From Mageeibacillus sp. UBA5770 (GTDB lineage: Bacteria; Bacillota_A; Clostridia; Saccharofermentanales; Saccharofermentanaceae), in the NCBI GenBank assembly GCA_002418705.1, contig DIEQ01000120.1:1-37050 (forward strand): a stretch of DNA of 37,050 bases, in the 5' to 3' direction. The notes beneath the pieces were generated by a model, which did not search any database, had not been told where the DNA came from, and was given only the letters and a program-made list of their open reading frames with translations. Position numbers and translations under genes: made by a program. Shown in pieces: positions 16,550 to 25,076 of this stretch (its first letter is position 1; each line of letters starts with the position of its first letter).

Positions 16550-18094
16550 TTAATGGCGGAAATGACGAGTTCCTGTAAATACCATAGCGATGCCGTATTT
16601 ATCACATGCGTCGATTGACTCCTGATCCCGGACAGAACCGCCCGGCTGTACGATTGCCGTGATGCCGGCTTCGTGTGCGGCTTCGACACAGTCGCTGAAC
16701 GGGAAGAATGCATCCGAACCAAGAACGGCACCTTTCGCCTTGTCTCCGGCAAAGGCAAAAGCAATCTGGGCGGAACCGATACGATTGGTCTGTCCGGGTC
16801 CGATACCGACAGTCTGCTTATCCTTGACGACAACGATGGCATTGGATTTGACATGCTTAACGACTTTCATTGCAAATTCCATATCTGCGGTGAGCGCAGG
16901 ATCCGGCTCTGCTTTTGTTACAGTGCGCAGGTCCGCTTTTTCATAGACGTTGCTGTCATGCTCCTGAACCAGAAGGCCTCCGAGAACTCGCTTATAGTTC
17001 AGTTCATTTTCAGGAATTTTATTGGTAATTCCCGGCAGTTCCAGGACGCGGAGATTCTTTTTCTGGCTGAAAATTGCGAGTGCTTCAGGTGAGTAGGACG
17101 GAGCGATGATGACCTCAAGGAAAATCTTGCTCATCTCCTCGGCCGTCTGTGCATCAATTTCACGGTTGGCTGCGACGATGCCGCCGAAAATGGATACGGC
17201 ATCGGACTCGAATGCTTTACGCCAGGCCTCAAGGATAGTAGCAGCAGAACCGACTCCGCAGGGATTAGCATGCTTAACAGCAACAACTGTTGGCTCGGAG
17301 AATTCTTTGAGGCAGCAGATCGTAGCATCGGCATCCGCGATATTATTGTATGACAATTCCTTGCCGTTCTTCTGAACCGCTTCGGAAAGGCTTCCTGCAA
17401 CCGGGATGGAGTTTCTGAAGAATGTCGCATGCTGATGAGGGTTCTCTCCGTAACGAAGTTCGCCGACCTTGTCAAAAGTCAGCGTATACATATCGGGAAG
17501 CTTCTTTTCAGGCGTACGTGAAAGGAAATACTGGGCTATCAGAGCATCATAAGCCGCTGTATGCTCGAAGACTTTTTTGGCAAGATAGAATCTCGTCTGA
17601 TAGCTGGTATCACCTGTTGATGATATCTGTCGGAGAACCAGTTCATAATCAGCCGGATCGGTGATTACCGTTACATCCTGATGATTTTTGGCAGCAGCAC
17701 GCAGCATGGAGGGTCCGCCGATATCAATGTTCTCTACACATTCTTCAAACTCGACTTTAGGTTTCTGAATGGTTGCCTTGAACGGGTAAAGATTAACGAC
17801 GATCAGGTCAATTGTTTCAATGCCCAGCTCTTCGATCCTCTTCATATGTTCTGGATTGGAACGGATGGCAAGAATACCTCCGTGAATTCTCGGATGCAGC
17901 GTCTTAACACGGCCATCAAGGCACTCAGGAAAACCGGTAATCTCAGCAACTTCCTTACAGGGGATACCCTCTGAAGACAGAAGCTTTGCTGTACCGCCCG
18001 TTGTCAGAATCTCTACGCCCATCTCCACGAGTTTTCTGGAAAAGTCTGCAATGCCTGTTTTGTCCGAAACGCTGATAATCGCTCTCTTAATCAT
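16550..18094 (-). CDS. purH: AICAR transformylase / IMP cyclohydrolase
   Basis: Performs the last two steps to IMP: formyl transfer to AICAR from 10-formyl-THF, then ring closure. The 514 residues show the N-terminal MGS-like cyclohydrolase domain (RAIISVSDKTGIADF, EILTTGGTAKLL, LDGRVKTLHPRIHGG) and the C-terminal transformylase (KHANPCGVG near 258 with the catalytic Lys-His, SDAFFPFSDCVEAA, RHFRH at the end). ATG 18094 overlaps the purN stop by 4 bases (ATGA), implying coupled translation; the nine extra residues upstream lack a ribosome site. Confidence 0.97.
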   Translation of the reverse strand: MIKRAIISVSDKTGIADFSRKLVEMGVEILTTGGTAKLLSSEGIPCKEVAEITGFPECLDGRVKTLHPRIHGGILAIRSNPEHMKRIEELGIETIDLIVVNLYPFKATIQKPKVEFEECVENIDIGGPSMLRAAAKNHQDVTVITDPADYELVLRQISSTGDTSYQTRFYLAKKVFEHTAAYDALIAQYFLSRTPEKKLPDMYTLTFDKVGELRYGENPHQHATFFRNSIPVAGSLSEAVQKNGKELSYNNIADADATICCLKEFSEPTVVAVKHANPCGVGSAATILEAWRKAFESDAVSIFGGIVAANREIDAQTAEEMSKIFLEVIIAPSYSPEALAIFSQKKNLRVLELPGITNKIPENELNYKRVLGGLLVQEHDSNVYEKADLRTVTKAEPDPALTADMEFAMKVVKHVKSNAIVVVKDKQTVGIGPGQTNRIGSAQIAFAFAGDKAKGAVLGSDAFFPFSDCVEAAHEAGITAIVQPGGSVRDQESIDACDKYGIAMVFTGTRHFRH

Positions 18095-18744
18095 TGTTGT
18101 CCCTCTCTTTTGCCTGTGCAATTGCTTGAAATATAAGCTCTGTTATCCTCTATATTTACCTGATGATCTGCAATCAGTTGGATAGCCCTGGGTAAAATAA
18201 CCTGCTCGCATTCCTTCATGATTCGAAGCTGGAGGCTTTGCGGAGTATCTTCACGAAGCACTTGTGTGCACTTCTGCAGAAGTATCGGGCCCTCATCGTA
18301 ATGCTCATTTACAAAATGAACGGTTGCTCCTGATACCTTGACTCCGCGGGCCAGGGCAGCCTCATGCGGCTTTATTCCGTACATTCCATGGCCGCAAAAA
18401 GAAGGAATTAATGAAGGATGGATATTTATGATTCGGTTTGAGAACTTCCGGACAACCTTAGGTCCCAGAAGCGACAAAAAACCGGCCAGGACAACAAGTT
18501 CTATCCTTTCGTCGGAAAGCGCCTGCATCATGGCTTCGTCATAGGCATTAAAGTCAGGATAGTCCTTTTTTGCAACAACACAGGATGGGATTGCGTGTTT
18601 TTTGGCGCGCTCCAAGGCAAACGCATTGTGCGATGAAGATATGATCGTTACTATTGCAACATCACGCAGAGCCTGATTATCAATCTGATCGATAATCGCC
18701 TGAAGATTTGTCCCGCCACCCGATACCAGTACGGCTATGTTCAT
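18091..18744 (-). CDS. purN: Phosphoribosylglycinamide formyltransferase (folate type)
   Basis: Third step of purine synthesis: transfers a formyl group from 10-formyl-THF to GAR. The 217 residues carry the N-terminal VLVSGGGTNLQAI loop for phosphate binding, LAGFLSLLG near 86, the catalytic Asn-Ile-His-Pro segment INIHPSLIPSF near 107 and the GATVHFVNEHYDEGPIL motif near 140 with the catalytic Asp. GGAGAT lies 11 bases before the ATG. It starts 17 bases after purF and overlaps purH by 4 bases. It consumes formyl-folate, the same pool that feeds ThyA and PurH. Confidence 0.96.
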   Translation of the reverse strand: MNIAVLVSGGGTNLQAIIDQIDNQALRDVAIVTIISSSHNAFALERAKKHAIPSCVVAKKDYPDFNAYDEAMMQALSDERIELVVLAGFLSLLGPKVVRKFSNRIINIHPSLIPSFCGHGMYGIKPHEAALARGVKVSGATVHFVNEHYDEGPILLQKCTQVLREDTPQSLQLRIMKECEQVILPRAIQLIADHQVNIEDNRAYISSNCTGKREGQQ

Positions 18745-18761
18745 GTAATACTTAAATCTCC

Positions 18762-20192
18762 TTACCAGTGAATACTGTGAATCTTTTCTTTATGGCTGTC
18801 TGGGACACCAGCAGGGAATTCCCCGTCAAAGCATGACGAACAATGTCCGCAGTGTATTCCGGCCGTTGAAGCCTTGAGTCCGTCAAGACTTAAGTATGAC
18901 AGTGAATCCGCACCGATATGCCTGCGTACTTCCTCCACCGAAGATAATCCGGCGGTCAGTTCATTTTGATCAGGCGTATTTACACCATAAAAGCAGGGAT
19001 AGCAAAGAGGCGGGGATGCAACACGCATGTGAACTTCCGTAGCACCGGCTTCCCTCAGCATGGCAATGTTATGTTTGGTGGTTGTTCCGCGGACGATTGA
19101 ATCGTCAACCATCAGGATTCTTTTGCCTTCAACCGCCTTTTTCATAACAGAAAACTTGAGCTGAACCGTCATTTCGCGCTGAAGTTGAGAAGGCTGTACA
19201 AAAGTCCTCCCGACATAGCGGTTCTTAAGGAGGGCTGAGCCATAAGGAAGGCCGGTCTCAAGTGCATAGCCCATTGCCGCAGCAAGTCCGGAATCCGGTG
19301 CGCCTACAACAAGATCACAGTTACAGGGGGCTTCTTTTGCAAGTGCCCGCCCCATATTCAGGCGTGATTCATATACGCTGGCCCCGTCAATGACACTGTC
19401 AGGTCGGGCAAAATATACAAATTCAAAAACGCAGATTCTGCCCTTCTTCTGAGCAATATTTTCCGGGACAAAGTAATTGGACGAAATACCCTCTTTTGAA
19501 ATCGTGACGACTTCACCGGGAAGAATGTCCCTGATCATCTTTGCGCCGACAGCATCGAGGGCACAGCTTTCAGAGGCAAGAACATAGCAGCTTCCTTTCC
19601 TGCCAAGTACAAGCGGCCTGATTCCAAGAGGGTCACGCATGCCGAGTAACTTATTGTCCGTCATAATAACCATTGAGTAAGCCCCGCGAATTTCGGCCAT
19701 CATCAGCAGAATTGCTTCTTCGATGCATTCGGTCGTAATACGGTTTCGTGCCAGCAGTGAAAGAAGGACTTCAAAATCAGCTGATGTCTGAAAGATTGCG
19801 CCTGCCTGCTTTAAATGATTTCTGATTTGATCCGCATTCGTTATTGCTCCGTTGTGGGAGATCGCAAGATGTCCTGATTTTGACTTAATCTGCATAGGCT
19901 GAATTGAGTCAAATCCTGATTCATCCGATGAAGGATAGCGGACATGCGCAATAGCGGCATGACCCTTCATGGCCTGCAGGGTCATCTCACTGAAAACCTC
20001 AACGACGAGCCCCTGTTCTTTATGGCAGATAATCCTGCCGTTCTGATTAACTGCTATACCGGCAGACTCCTGTCCTCTGTGCTGAAGTGCAAAAAGACCG
20101 AAGTAGGACATTCTGGCTGCATCCTGCAGGGCGCCTTCCGTATCGAATACGCCAAAGACACCGCACTCCTCTTCCCAATCACGTTTGATCAT
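18762..20192 (-). CDS. purF: Amidophosphoribosyltransferase, iron-sulfur type
   Basis: Committed step of purine synthesis: PRPP plus glutamine to phosphoribosylamine. The N-terminal nucleophile Cys follows a nine-residue propeptide (MIKRDWEEE, then CGVFG), so maturation cleaves before Cys10. The PRPP loop ILMVDDSIVRGTT is present near 350. Cysteines in GRICVFEF, YPCFYG and CGHCSSCFDG match the [4Fe-4S] ligands of B. subtilis PurF, making this an oxygen-sensitive form. ATG 20192 has GGGGAG 11 bases upstream; the GTG at 20204 overlaps that site and is unlikely. The stop of purE lies 8 bases upstream, so the genes are tightly coupled. Confidence 0.96.
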   Translation of the reverse strand: MIKRDWEEECGVFGVFDTEGALQDAARMSYFGLFALQHRGQESAGIAVNQNGRIICHKEQGLVVEVFSEMTLQAMKGHAAIAHVRYPSSDESGFDSIQPMQIKSKSGHLAISHNGAITNADQIRNHLKQAGAIFQTSADFEVLLSLLARNRITTECIEEAILLMMAEIRGAYSMVIMTDNKLLGMRDPLGIRPLVLGRKGSCYVLASESCALDAVGAKMIRDILPGEVVTISKEGISSNYFVPENIAQKKGRICVFEFVYFARPDSVIDGASVYESRLNMGRALAKEAPCNCDLVVGAPDSGLAAAMGYALETGLPYGSALLKNRYVGRTFVQPSQLQREMTVQLKFSVMKKAVEGKRILMVDDSIVRGTTTKHNIAMLREAGATEVHMRVASPPLCYPCFYGVNTPDQNELTAGLSSVEEVRRHIGADSLSYLSLDGLKASTAGIHCGHCSSCFDGEFPAGVPDSHKEKIHSIHW

Positions 20193-20200
20193 GTATGTAT

Positions 20201-20710
20201 TCACTCCCCGATTGATGCAAGCTTTTCGGCAAGACGTTCATTTCTCTGCTCAACCGATGCTTCCAATTCTTCTTTATATTTAACAAGCTTCTGAGAAAGT
20301 TCCTCATCCTGCAAGGCAAGAATCTGTGCTGCAAGTATGGCAGCATTAGCTGCACCATCAATGGCAACTGTTGCAACCGGAATTCCGGTCGGCATCTGCA
20401 CGATGGCGTAGAGAGCATCTACACCTGCAAGTGCGCCGCCCTTGCAGGGAACACCGATAACCGGAAGTATTGTATAGGCTGCAAGGACTCCGGGCAGATG
20501 AGCTGCCAGCCCGGCAGCTGCAATAAGAACACCGAATCCCTGTTCTTTTGCAGACGAGGCAAGCTGCGCCGCCTGAAAAGGAGAACGATGCGCCGAGCAG
20601 ATTTTGGCTTCAAAAGAAATGCCAAATTTGTTCAGCAGCTTAAAACAGCTCTCCATAACCGGAAAATCCGAATCGCTCCCCATGACAACAAGTACCCTGG
20701 CACCTGCCAT
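20201..20710 (-). CDS. purE: N5-carboxyaminoimidazole ribonucleotide mutase
   Basis: Moves the carboxyl group of N5-CAIR to C4 in purine synthesis. The 169-residue protein has the family Rossmann-like fold with VVMGSDSDFPVM near 8, the conserved CSAHRSP near 40, AGLAAHLPGVLAA near 68 and GVPCKGGALAGVDAL near 90. The MPTGIPVATVAIDGAANA stretch near 110 matches class I PurE. ATG 20710 is chosen because GGAAGG lies 11 bases upstream; the GTG three codons earlier is too close. A purK partner, expected for this class, is not in the window. It is the first gene of the pur operon, preceded by a predicted promoter. Confidence 0.95.
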   Translation of the reverse strand: MAGARVLVVMGSDSDFPVMESCFKLLNKFGISFEAKICSAHRSPFQAAQLASSAKEQGFGVLIAAAGLAAHLPGVLAAYTILPVIGVPCKGGALAGVDALYAIVQMPTGIPVATVAIDGAANAAILAAQILALQDEELSQKLVKYKEELEASVEQRNERLAEKLASIGE

Positions 20711-20769
20711 ATTACGCACCGCCTTCCAAATTGCAGAAAAAAACCCGCACCCCTATATTTATTAAAAGA

Positions 20770-20798
20770 ATAGTAACAAGGTCTTTCACATTCGTCAA
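20770..20798 (-). promoter_or_regulatory. Predicted promoter of the pur operon
   Basis: On the minus strand, TTGACG (20798-20793), 17-base spacer, TACTAT (20775-20770). The leader to the purE ATG is about 55 bases. I see no purine riboswitch and no PurBox-like element here. Confidence 0.5.
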
Positions 20799-20867
20799 TC
20801 TTTACGCGAGCAAAGATGCAAACACGGGTAAGCAGATCGTTTTCGCGTCTTATCCAATATTATGAGG

Positions 20868-22007
20868 TTACACCTGCGGCTCTTGTGTCCATTTAAGCTT
20901 GTCAAGGACCCTCTGGTATTCCTCTGAACCCTTTTCATATGCGATCGGGCAGTAATCATTACCCGGGAAAGTCATTGTCATTGAGAATGGAATAACATTA
21001 AGTTTATAGCCGGTTACCTTATCCGCGGCATTATCGACTGTAAACGTACACTGTACAATCGCTGTATCCTTGTCTGTAAGGTAGGGCTGGCCTCCAAATG
21101 AAAAATTGGAAAGACTGTAAAGAATATATTTACCGTTGTACAGCTCAATCGGCTGCAGTCGGTGAGGGTGATGTCCGACATAAATATCCGCACCGTAATC
21201 AATAATCGCATGAGCCATATTAACCTGCGCCGATTCCGGTTCATACATTCGCTCAACACCGGCATGTACGGATATGATGACAATCTCACAGCCCTGACTG
21301 CGAAGTGAATCAATGGCTTCATAAATTGGATCGAGATCTCCGGGGAACACAAATCCGGCCATACCGATTTTGACTCCGTCAGATTCAAAAACCGCGTACG
21401 AATCATTGAGGCTCCATAAAATCCCTTCTGCATCGAGGGTATCTTCAGTATCCTGAAGTCCCTTATCCCAATAGTCATAGGAATGGTTATTTGCAAGATT
21501 CACAGCTTCAACGCTGCCAAGCTTTAGTATGTTCACATATTCTACAGGCCCTTTGAAAGTAAATTCTTTATCACGGGGACTGTTTGAATCTGTTAATGTA
21601 CCTTCAAAATTAACGAGGGTAAGGTCGTCCTTACTTAAAATATCGACAGAATTTTTAAAGGGATATGCATAATCAGTTCCTATCACACTCTGAAAACTGT
21701 TGCTGTTGCCGGCAAGTCCTGTATCCTGTCCAAAAGTACAGTCTCCCAAAAAGCTGACAACGACCTGTCTGTCAGCAGGTGTCGGTGTGGGAGTCGGAGT
21801 GGGAATCGGTGTAGGCGTAAATGTAGGAGCAGGGGTTGCCGTAGGAGCGGGCGTTGTTTCAGCCGCCGCCGACGAGCCGTTCGAATAAATCTGTGCATCC
21901 GGCCGTTCCGGCTGGCTTTGAACTGTGCGGGAAGCAGCTGAAATAGAGCAGCCCGAAACAGCAGCCATGATAATAAACAGCAGTATGAGTCGGAATTTTC
22001 TATGCAT
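20868..22007 (-). CDS. CapA-family lipoprotein (PGA-capsule-like metallophosphatase fold)
   Basis: A surface-anchored protein of the CapA/PgsA-like family, which resembles calcineurin-type phosphatases; the substrate here is unknown. The 379 residues begin with a lipoprotein signal ending in AVSGC, so Cys20 would be lipid-modified. A Thr/Pro-rich linker (TPTPTP repeats) spans about 50-78. The catalytic-fold motifs follow: FLGDCTFG near 91, VNFEGTL near 135, LANNHSYDYWDKG near 172, ISVHAGVER near 245 and YVGHHPHRLQP near 270, then LSNFSFGG. It starts 13 bases after the GH5 gene stops and shares its transcript. Exposure on the cell surface is inferred from the lipobox. Confidence 0.87.
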   Translation of the reverse strand: MHRKFRLILLFIIMAAVSGCSISAASRTVQSQPERPDAQIYSNGSSAAAETTPAPTATPAPTFTPTPIPTPTPTPTPADRQVVVSFLGDCTFGQDTGLAGNSNSFQSVIGTDYAYPFKNSVDILSKDDLTLVNFEGTLTDSNSPRDKEFTFKGPVEYVNILKLGSVEAVNLANNHSYDYWDKGLQDTEDTLDAEGILWSLNDSYAVFESDGVKIGMAGFVFPGDLDPIYEAIDSLRSQGCEIVIISVHAGVERMYEPESAQVNMAHAIIDYGADIYVGHHPHRLQPIELYNGKYILYSLSNFSFGGQPYLTDKDTAIVQCTFTVDNAADKVTGYKLNVIPFSMTMTFPGNDYCPIAYEKGSEEYQRVLDKLKWTQEPQV

Positions 22008-22020
22008 GTGTCAGTCTTCC

Positions 22021-23220
22021 TCAGCTTTCTTCATAAGGTATGTCCAGAAGTTTGCTTCTCACATATAATCCTGAAGATGTTATAAAGTTGTCCGGCCAAT
22101 GGGCTTCGGCCTTTTCCTGCGGGGTCAGGATACTCGAAGCCATTTTAAGAGCATTGGACTTCTCAGCAATGGAACTCCCGATAGACCAGTTACACCAGCT
22201 TATCATGTTTGCATCCAAATAATCCAGCCACAAATCAGATTCGTCCAAATACAGACTGCCACCGCCGGTGCTGTTGGTTGTGCCCCATTCGGTAACAAAT
22301 ATTGCCGCACCAAGTTCCATTGCAATATCCATCTTATCACGAAGTTCCTGTCCATGGGATCCTGCATAAAAATGAACAGTATACATTATATTGTTTCCTT
22401 CAACGGGATCAGCAGCTGCAACATCAATCTGCTGACTCCAGTCAGGATTCCCGATAATGATAATATTGTCTGGGTCATTCTCACGAATGGCTGCGACGAC
22501 TTCCTCCGCATACGGCTTAACATCACGCTCCCATGTTACGATCTTGGAAGCGTCCCCCAAATGACCGCTATTGGGTTCATTGCAGATCTCATACAGGATG
22601 TTAGGGAATTCACCGTATTTCTCTGAGATTCTCGAAAACAAATCCAGGGATTCTGATAAATATGTCGCCGGATTACCGTCTGAAAGAATATGCCAGTCAA
22701 CAATTACATATATGCCCTGCTCGATACACCGGTCAATTCCATCGCAAAGCACTTCGTAATATTTATCGGGATATCTGATATAGCTGTCCGATTCGGTGTA
22801 CAGAGGAAGCCGTATTACAGAACATCCCCAATCCTCCGCCAAAGTATCTACGCTGGCCTGTGATATAAAGTCGCCTACAAAATTGAGTCCGTGAAGACTC
22901 ATCCCCTTAAGCTGTATGGGTTCACCTTTAGAATCACACAGATTTGTTCCGACAATCTGAAGCTGACCTGATTCTTCAACTGATTTTGAGATAATGACTG
23001 CTGTGCTTGTCAAATCAGATTCATCTTCGGGTACATGTGTAACATCCGCTGCCGGAGAGGATTCTTCTGTCTGTGAAAAGTCCCCGGATGTTTTACTTTC
23101 TTTTACGGAAGAATCATTCAATACAACTTCTGCCATGTCCGCTGATGCGTCTTTACAGGCTGTTAAAATCGGCAAAAGTAAAATAGCTGCAAGAATCAAA
23201 ATGACACATTTCCTCCACAT
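22021..23220 (-). CDS. GH5-family glycoside hydrolase (endoglucanase-like) lipoprotein
   Basis: A 399-residue beta-glycanase, probably a cellulase of GH5 subfamily 2 type. The signal peptide ends in a lipobox LTAC, with Cys22 as the anchor. After a Ser/Glu-rich linker to about 85, the (beta/alpha)8 domain shows LKGMSLHGLNFVG near 104, SVIRLPLYTE near 135, YVIVDWHIL near 171, the acid/base Glu215 in YEICNEPNSG, VHFYAGSHG near 283 and the nucleophile Glu311 in FVTEWGTTN. ATG 23220 is chosen because AGGAAGG lies 5 bases upstream; the earlier GTG at 23235 is part of that site. First gene of the operon with capA, driven by a promoter at 23309. It suggests growth on or adhesion to plant or other beta-glucans. 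Confidence 0.93.
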   Translation of the reverse strand: MWRKCVILILAAILLLPILTACKDASADMAEVVLNDSSVKESKTSGDFSQTEESSPAADVTHVPEDESDLTSTAVIISKSVEESGQLQIVGTNLCDSKGEPIQLKGMSLHGLNFVGDFISQASVDTLAEDWGCSVIRLPLYTESDSYIRYPDKYYEVLCDGIDRCIEQGIYVIVDWHILSDGNPATYLSESLDLFSRISEKYGEFPNILYEICNEPNSGHLGDASKIVTWERDVKPYAEEVVAAIRENDPDNIIIIGNPDWSQQIDVAAADPVEGNNIMYTVHFYAGSHGQELRDKMDIAMELGAAIFVTEWGTTNSTGGGSLYLDESDLWLDYLDANMISWCNWSIGSSIAEKSNALKMASSILTPQEKAEAHWPDNFITSSGLYVRSKLLDIPYEES

Positions 23221-23308
23221 TTTCGCCTTCCTCACTTCTACACGCGTTCATATATCAAGAAATAAAATTTAAAAAAATACGATATCTTTTCATCAAATCG
23301 CATGGTAA

Positions 23309-23317
23309 ATTATAGCA
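23309..23317 (-). promoter_or_regulatory. Extended -10 promoter of the GH5-capA operon
   Basis: Perfect TATAAT (23314-23309) preceded by TGC, on the minus strand. There is no good -35, as is usual for TGn promoters. The leader to the ATG at 23220 is about 80 bases. Confidence 0.55.
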
Positions 23318-23483
23318 TATGTAACTAATTAGTGTGCTAAAGGAATATAAATCAGGCCGTTTTGGTGGTTTGGGATGGTATTTTATGAGGTTTATCCCTA
23401 TATGTCCCCCTGGTTACAAATAAGACACATTTATTTTACAAAATAGAGAATTTGAATTACTAGCAATTGTGGCGATAACAGTG
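23318..23483. other. AT-rich intergenic region between the GH5 and HEAT genes
   Basis: The genes at 23220 and 23528 diverge, leaving 307 bases without coding. Apart from the two predicted promoters I see no open reading frame, palindrome or riboswitch in it. Confidence 0.5.
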
Positions 23484-23489
23484 CATAAT
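23461..23489 (+). promoter_or_regulatory. Weak candidate promoter of the HEAT-repeat gene
   Basis: TAGCAA (23461-23466), 17-base spacer, CATAAT (23484-23489). The -35 box matches poorly, so this is tentative. Confidence 0.3.
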
Positions 23490-23527
23490 CTAAACAAAGT
23501 TGTACTAATCATGAGGGGGCGATCACA

Positions 23528-23869
23528 ATGGCAAGAATGGAAAGAGTACTTGATAAGATTGACAAGCTGGGTAAGAAGCACAATCTTGGTGCTCTTACAA
23601 AAATGGCAGATGACCCGGATGATGAGGTTCGTGAAGCTGTTGCAAAGTCACTGGGGCAGATTCCCACATATGATTCGGGCATGCAGCTTATTCCTTTACT
23701 TCGGGATACAGAGCCAATTGTAAGAGCCGCTGCTGCAGAATCCGTCGGTATTATCGGGGCAAAGCACTGCGAAGAATATGTTAAAAAGTTAGCTTATGGG
23801 GATAAGGATCCGGATGTACGGAGAATTGCCCTGGCAGCCTACAACAGAATCCGCACTCCTGTTATCTGA
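23528..23869 (+). CDS. Small HEAT-repeat protein (113 aa)
   Basis: A soluble, all-helical 113-residue protein. It has about three HEAT-type units: LGALTKMADDPDDEVREAVAKSLGQIP (about 22-48), MQLIPLLRDTEPIVRAAAAESVGIIG (about 53-78) and VKKLAYGDKDPDVRRIALAAYNRI (about 86-109), each with the Asp/Pro turn and Val-Arg helix start typical of the PBS-lyase-like HEAT family. Such proteins are scaffolds for protein contacts; no partner is visible. GGGGG lies 8 bases before the ATG. It is an isolated plus-strand gene with its own terminator, not in an operon. Confidence 0.85.
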   Translation: MARMERVLDKIDKLGKKHNLGALTKMADDPDDEVREAVAKSLGQIPTYDSGMQLIPLLRDTEPIVRAAAAESVGIIGAKHCEEYVKKLAYGDKDPDVRRIALAAYNRIRTPVI

Positions 23870-23906
23870 TTTTCTGCATCAGATGTAATATTACTTCCAA
23901 AGAACA

Positions 23907-23942
23907 AGCTTCCGGAGATAATCTCAACGGAAGCTTTTTTTT
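23907..23942 (+). terminator. Terminator of the HEAT gene, possibly bidirectional
   Basis: AGCTTCCG pairs with CGGAAGCT around an inner GAGA/TCTC stem, followed by eight T on the plus strand. On the minus strand it would be followed by TTGTTCTTT, so it may also serve the converging gene ending at 23955. Confidence 0.88.
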
Positions 23943-23954
23943 AATAATATCTGT

Positions 23955-24338
23955 TCATACAGTGCCTGAATCCGCTTCACCGGAATCCTGGCTCTTCTCA
24001 AAATAATGTGAAAAGTCCCGCAGTCCCTGATATATCTCTTCGCGGGAAAAACCTCCGCGTATCAGGTCATCTGCCGGGAGCTCGGCAAGTCTTGCATAAA
24101 ACATCTTGCCGGCATACAGAACATAGGCCGAATTGTCTTTTTCAGCATATGAAAAGAGTACATTCTCACCTTCATTGTATTTCTCCTGTTCAAGCAAGTC
24201 TAAAAGTTGTGCCGTAAGTGTTTCCAATGAAGCTGAGCTTTCTGAAGTCATATGAATATCATTATCTTCATTCCTGTCAAAAATATTCCTTGCCATCTCT
24301 CCGATCTGGTCAATCATGCGCATGAGATAATCTGACAT
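23955..24338 (-). CDS. Small protein of unknown function (127 aa)
   Basis: A 127-residue soluble acidic protein. It starts MSDYLMRMIDQIGEMARNIFDRN, then has a helical LETLTAQLLDLLEQEKYNEGENVLFSYAEK and a segment reading YVLYAGKMFYARLAELPADDLI. This looks like two helical hairpins of the TPR-like sort. It may belong to the small clostridial DUF6483-type family, but I am not certain. It follows the beta-helix gene by 36 bases and is probably its operon partner. I cannot give it a function. Confidence 0.7.
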   Translation of the reverse strand: MSDYLMRMIDQIGEMARNIFDRNEDNDIHMTSESSASLETLTAQLLDLLEQEKYNEGENVLFSYAEKDNSAYVLYAGKMFYARLAELPADDLIRGGFSREEIYQGLRDFSHYFEKSQDSGEADSGTV

Positions 24339-24374
24339 ACTTCATTCCTCCGTGCGGATCAGGCAGAGTCTGTT

Positions 24375-25049
24375 CTATTCCTCTCTTTTGGGGATAATCA
24401 GATCCTGTTTTTTATAGATACTAGAAGCCGGTACAAATCCACGCACCATAGACAATGGGTATACAATTGATTTTCGGCCGATTATGCTTGCCGGATTCAG
24501 GACACTGTTGCATCCAATTTCAGCAAGATCTCCGATAATGGCACCAAACTTCTTCATCCCTGTCGGAATATTCTCATCTCCGAGGTGCACGGTTGTAAGT
24601 GAATGGTCGGATTTGACATTCGATGTTATGGCACCGGCACCCATATGAGCCTTATATCCAAGAACCGAGTCTCCGACATAGTTGTAATGCGGTACTTGGA
24701 CACCATCGAAAAGGATGACGTTTTTCAGTTCGGTAGAATTACCGACGACAGCTTTTTTACCTACAATCGCACTCCCGCGGATAAAAGCGCAATGCCGGAC
24801 TTCCGCTTCGTGATCAATGATAGCCGGACCGCCGATAAATGCAGAAGGGTAAACATGTGCAGTCTTTGAGATCCACACATCTTCACCTGCCTTATCATAT
24901 TCATCCGTGTTAAGTGTCGGTCCAAGTCTGCGTATGAAAGAAGTAATGTCGGGCAGAACCTCCCATGCAAACACTTTATCTTTAAAAATATCCTTTGCTA
25001 TTGTCTTTTCCAGATCAAGGAGATCGGAAATTTCTATGCCTTCGATCAT
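24375..25049 (-). CDS. GlmU-like left-handed beta-helix (hexapeptide) protein
   Basis: A 224-residue protein with an N-terminal helical part (about 1-50) and a left-handed beta-helix made of hexapeptide repeats: VWISKTAHVYPSAFIGGPAI, AFIRGSAIVGKKAVVGNS, VILFDGVQV and the HYNYVGDSVLGYKAHMGAGAITSN segment that is typical of the GlmU acetyltransferase domain. It lacks the nucleotidyltransferase domain of full-length GlmU (about 450 residues), though short forms like this are often annotated as UDP-GlcNAc pyrophosphorylase-related in Clostridia. AAAGGAGG lies 7 bases before the ATG. The catalytic His of GlmU cannot be aligned safely. It might act on sugar-nucleotide or acyl groups. Confidence 0.8.
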   Translation of the reverse strand: MIEGIEISDLLDLEKTIAKDIFKDKVFAWEVLPDITSFIRRLGPTLNTDEYDKAGEDVWISKTAHVYPSAFIGGPAIIDHEAEVRHCAFIRGSAIVGKKAVVGNSTELKNVILFDGVQVPHYNYVGDSVLGYKAHMGAGAITSNVKSDHSLTTVHLGDENIPTGMKKFGAIIGDLAEIGCNSVLNPASIIGRKSIVYPLSMVRGFVPASSIYKKQDLIIPKREE

Positions 25050-25076
25050 ATTTTTGCCTCCTTTGGTTATGTGTGC

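Noticed and set aside
20711..20867. A purine riboswitch before purE
   Set aside because: No purine-aptamer stem pairs or conserved loops were found in the 157-base leader.
21779..21857. The G/T-rich repeat in the capA gene as a regulatory repeat
   Set aside because: It is the coding sequence of the Thr-Pro linker, with codon-sized periods.
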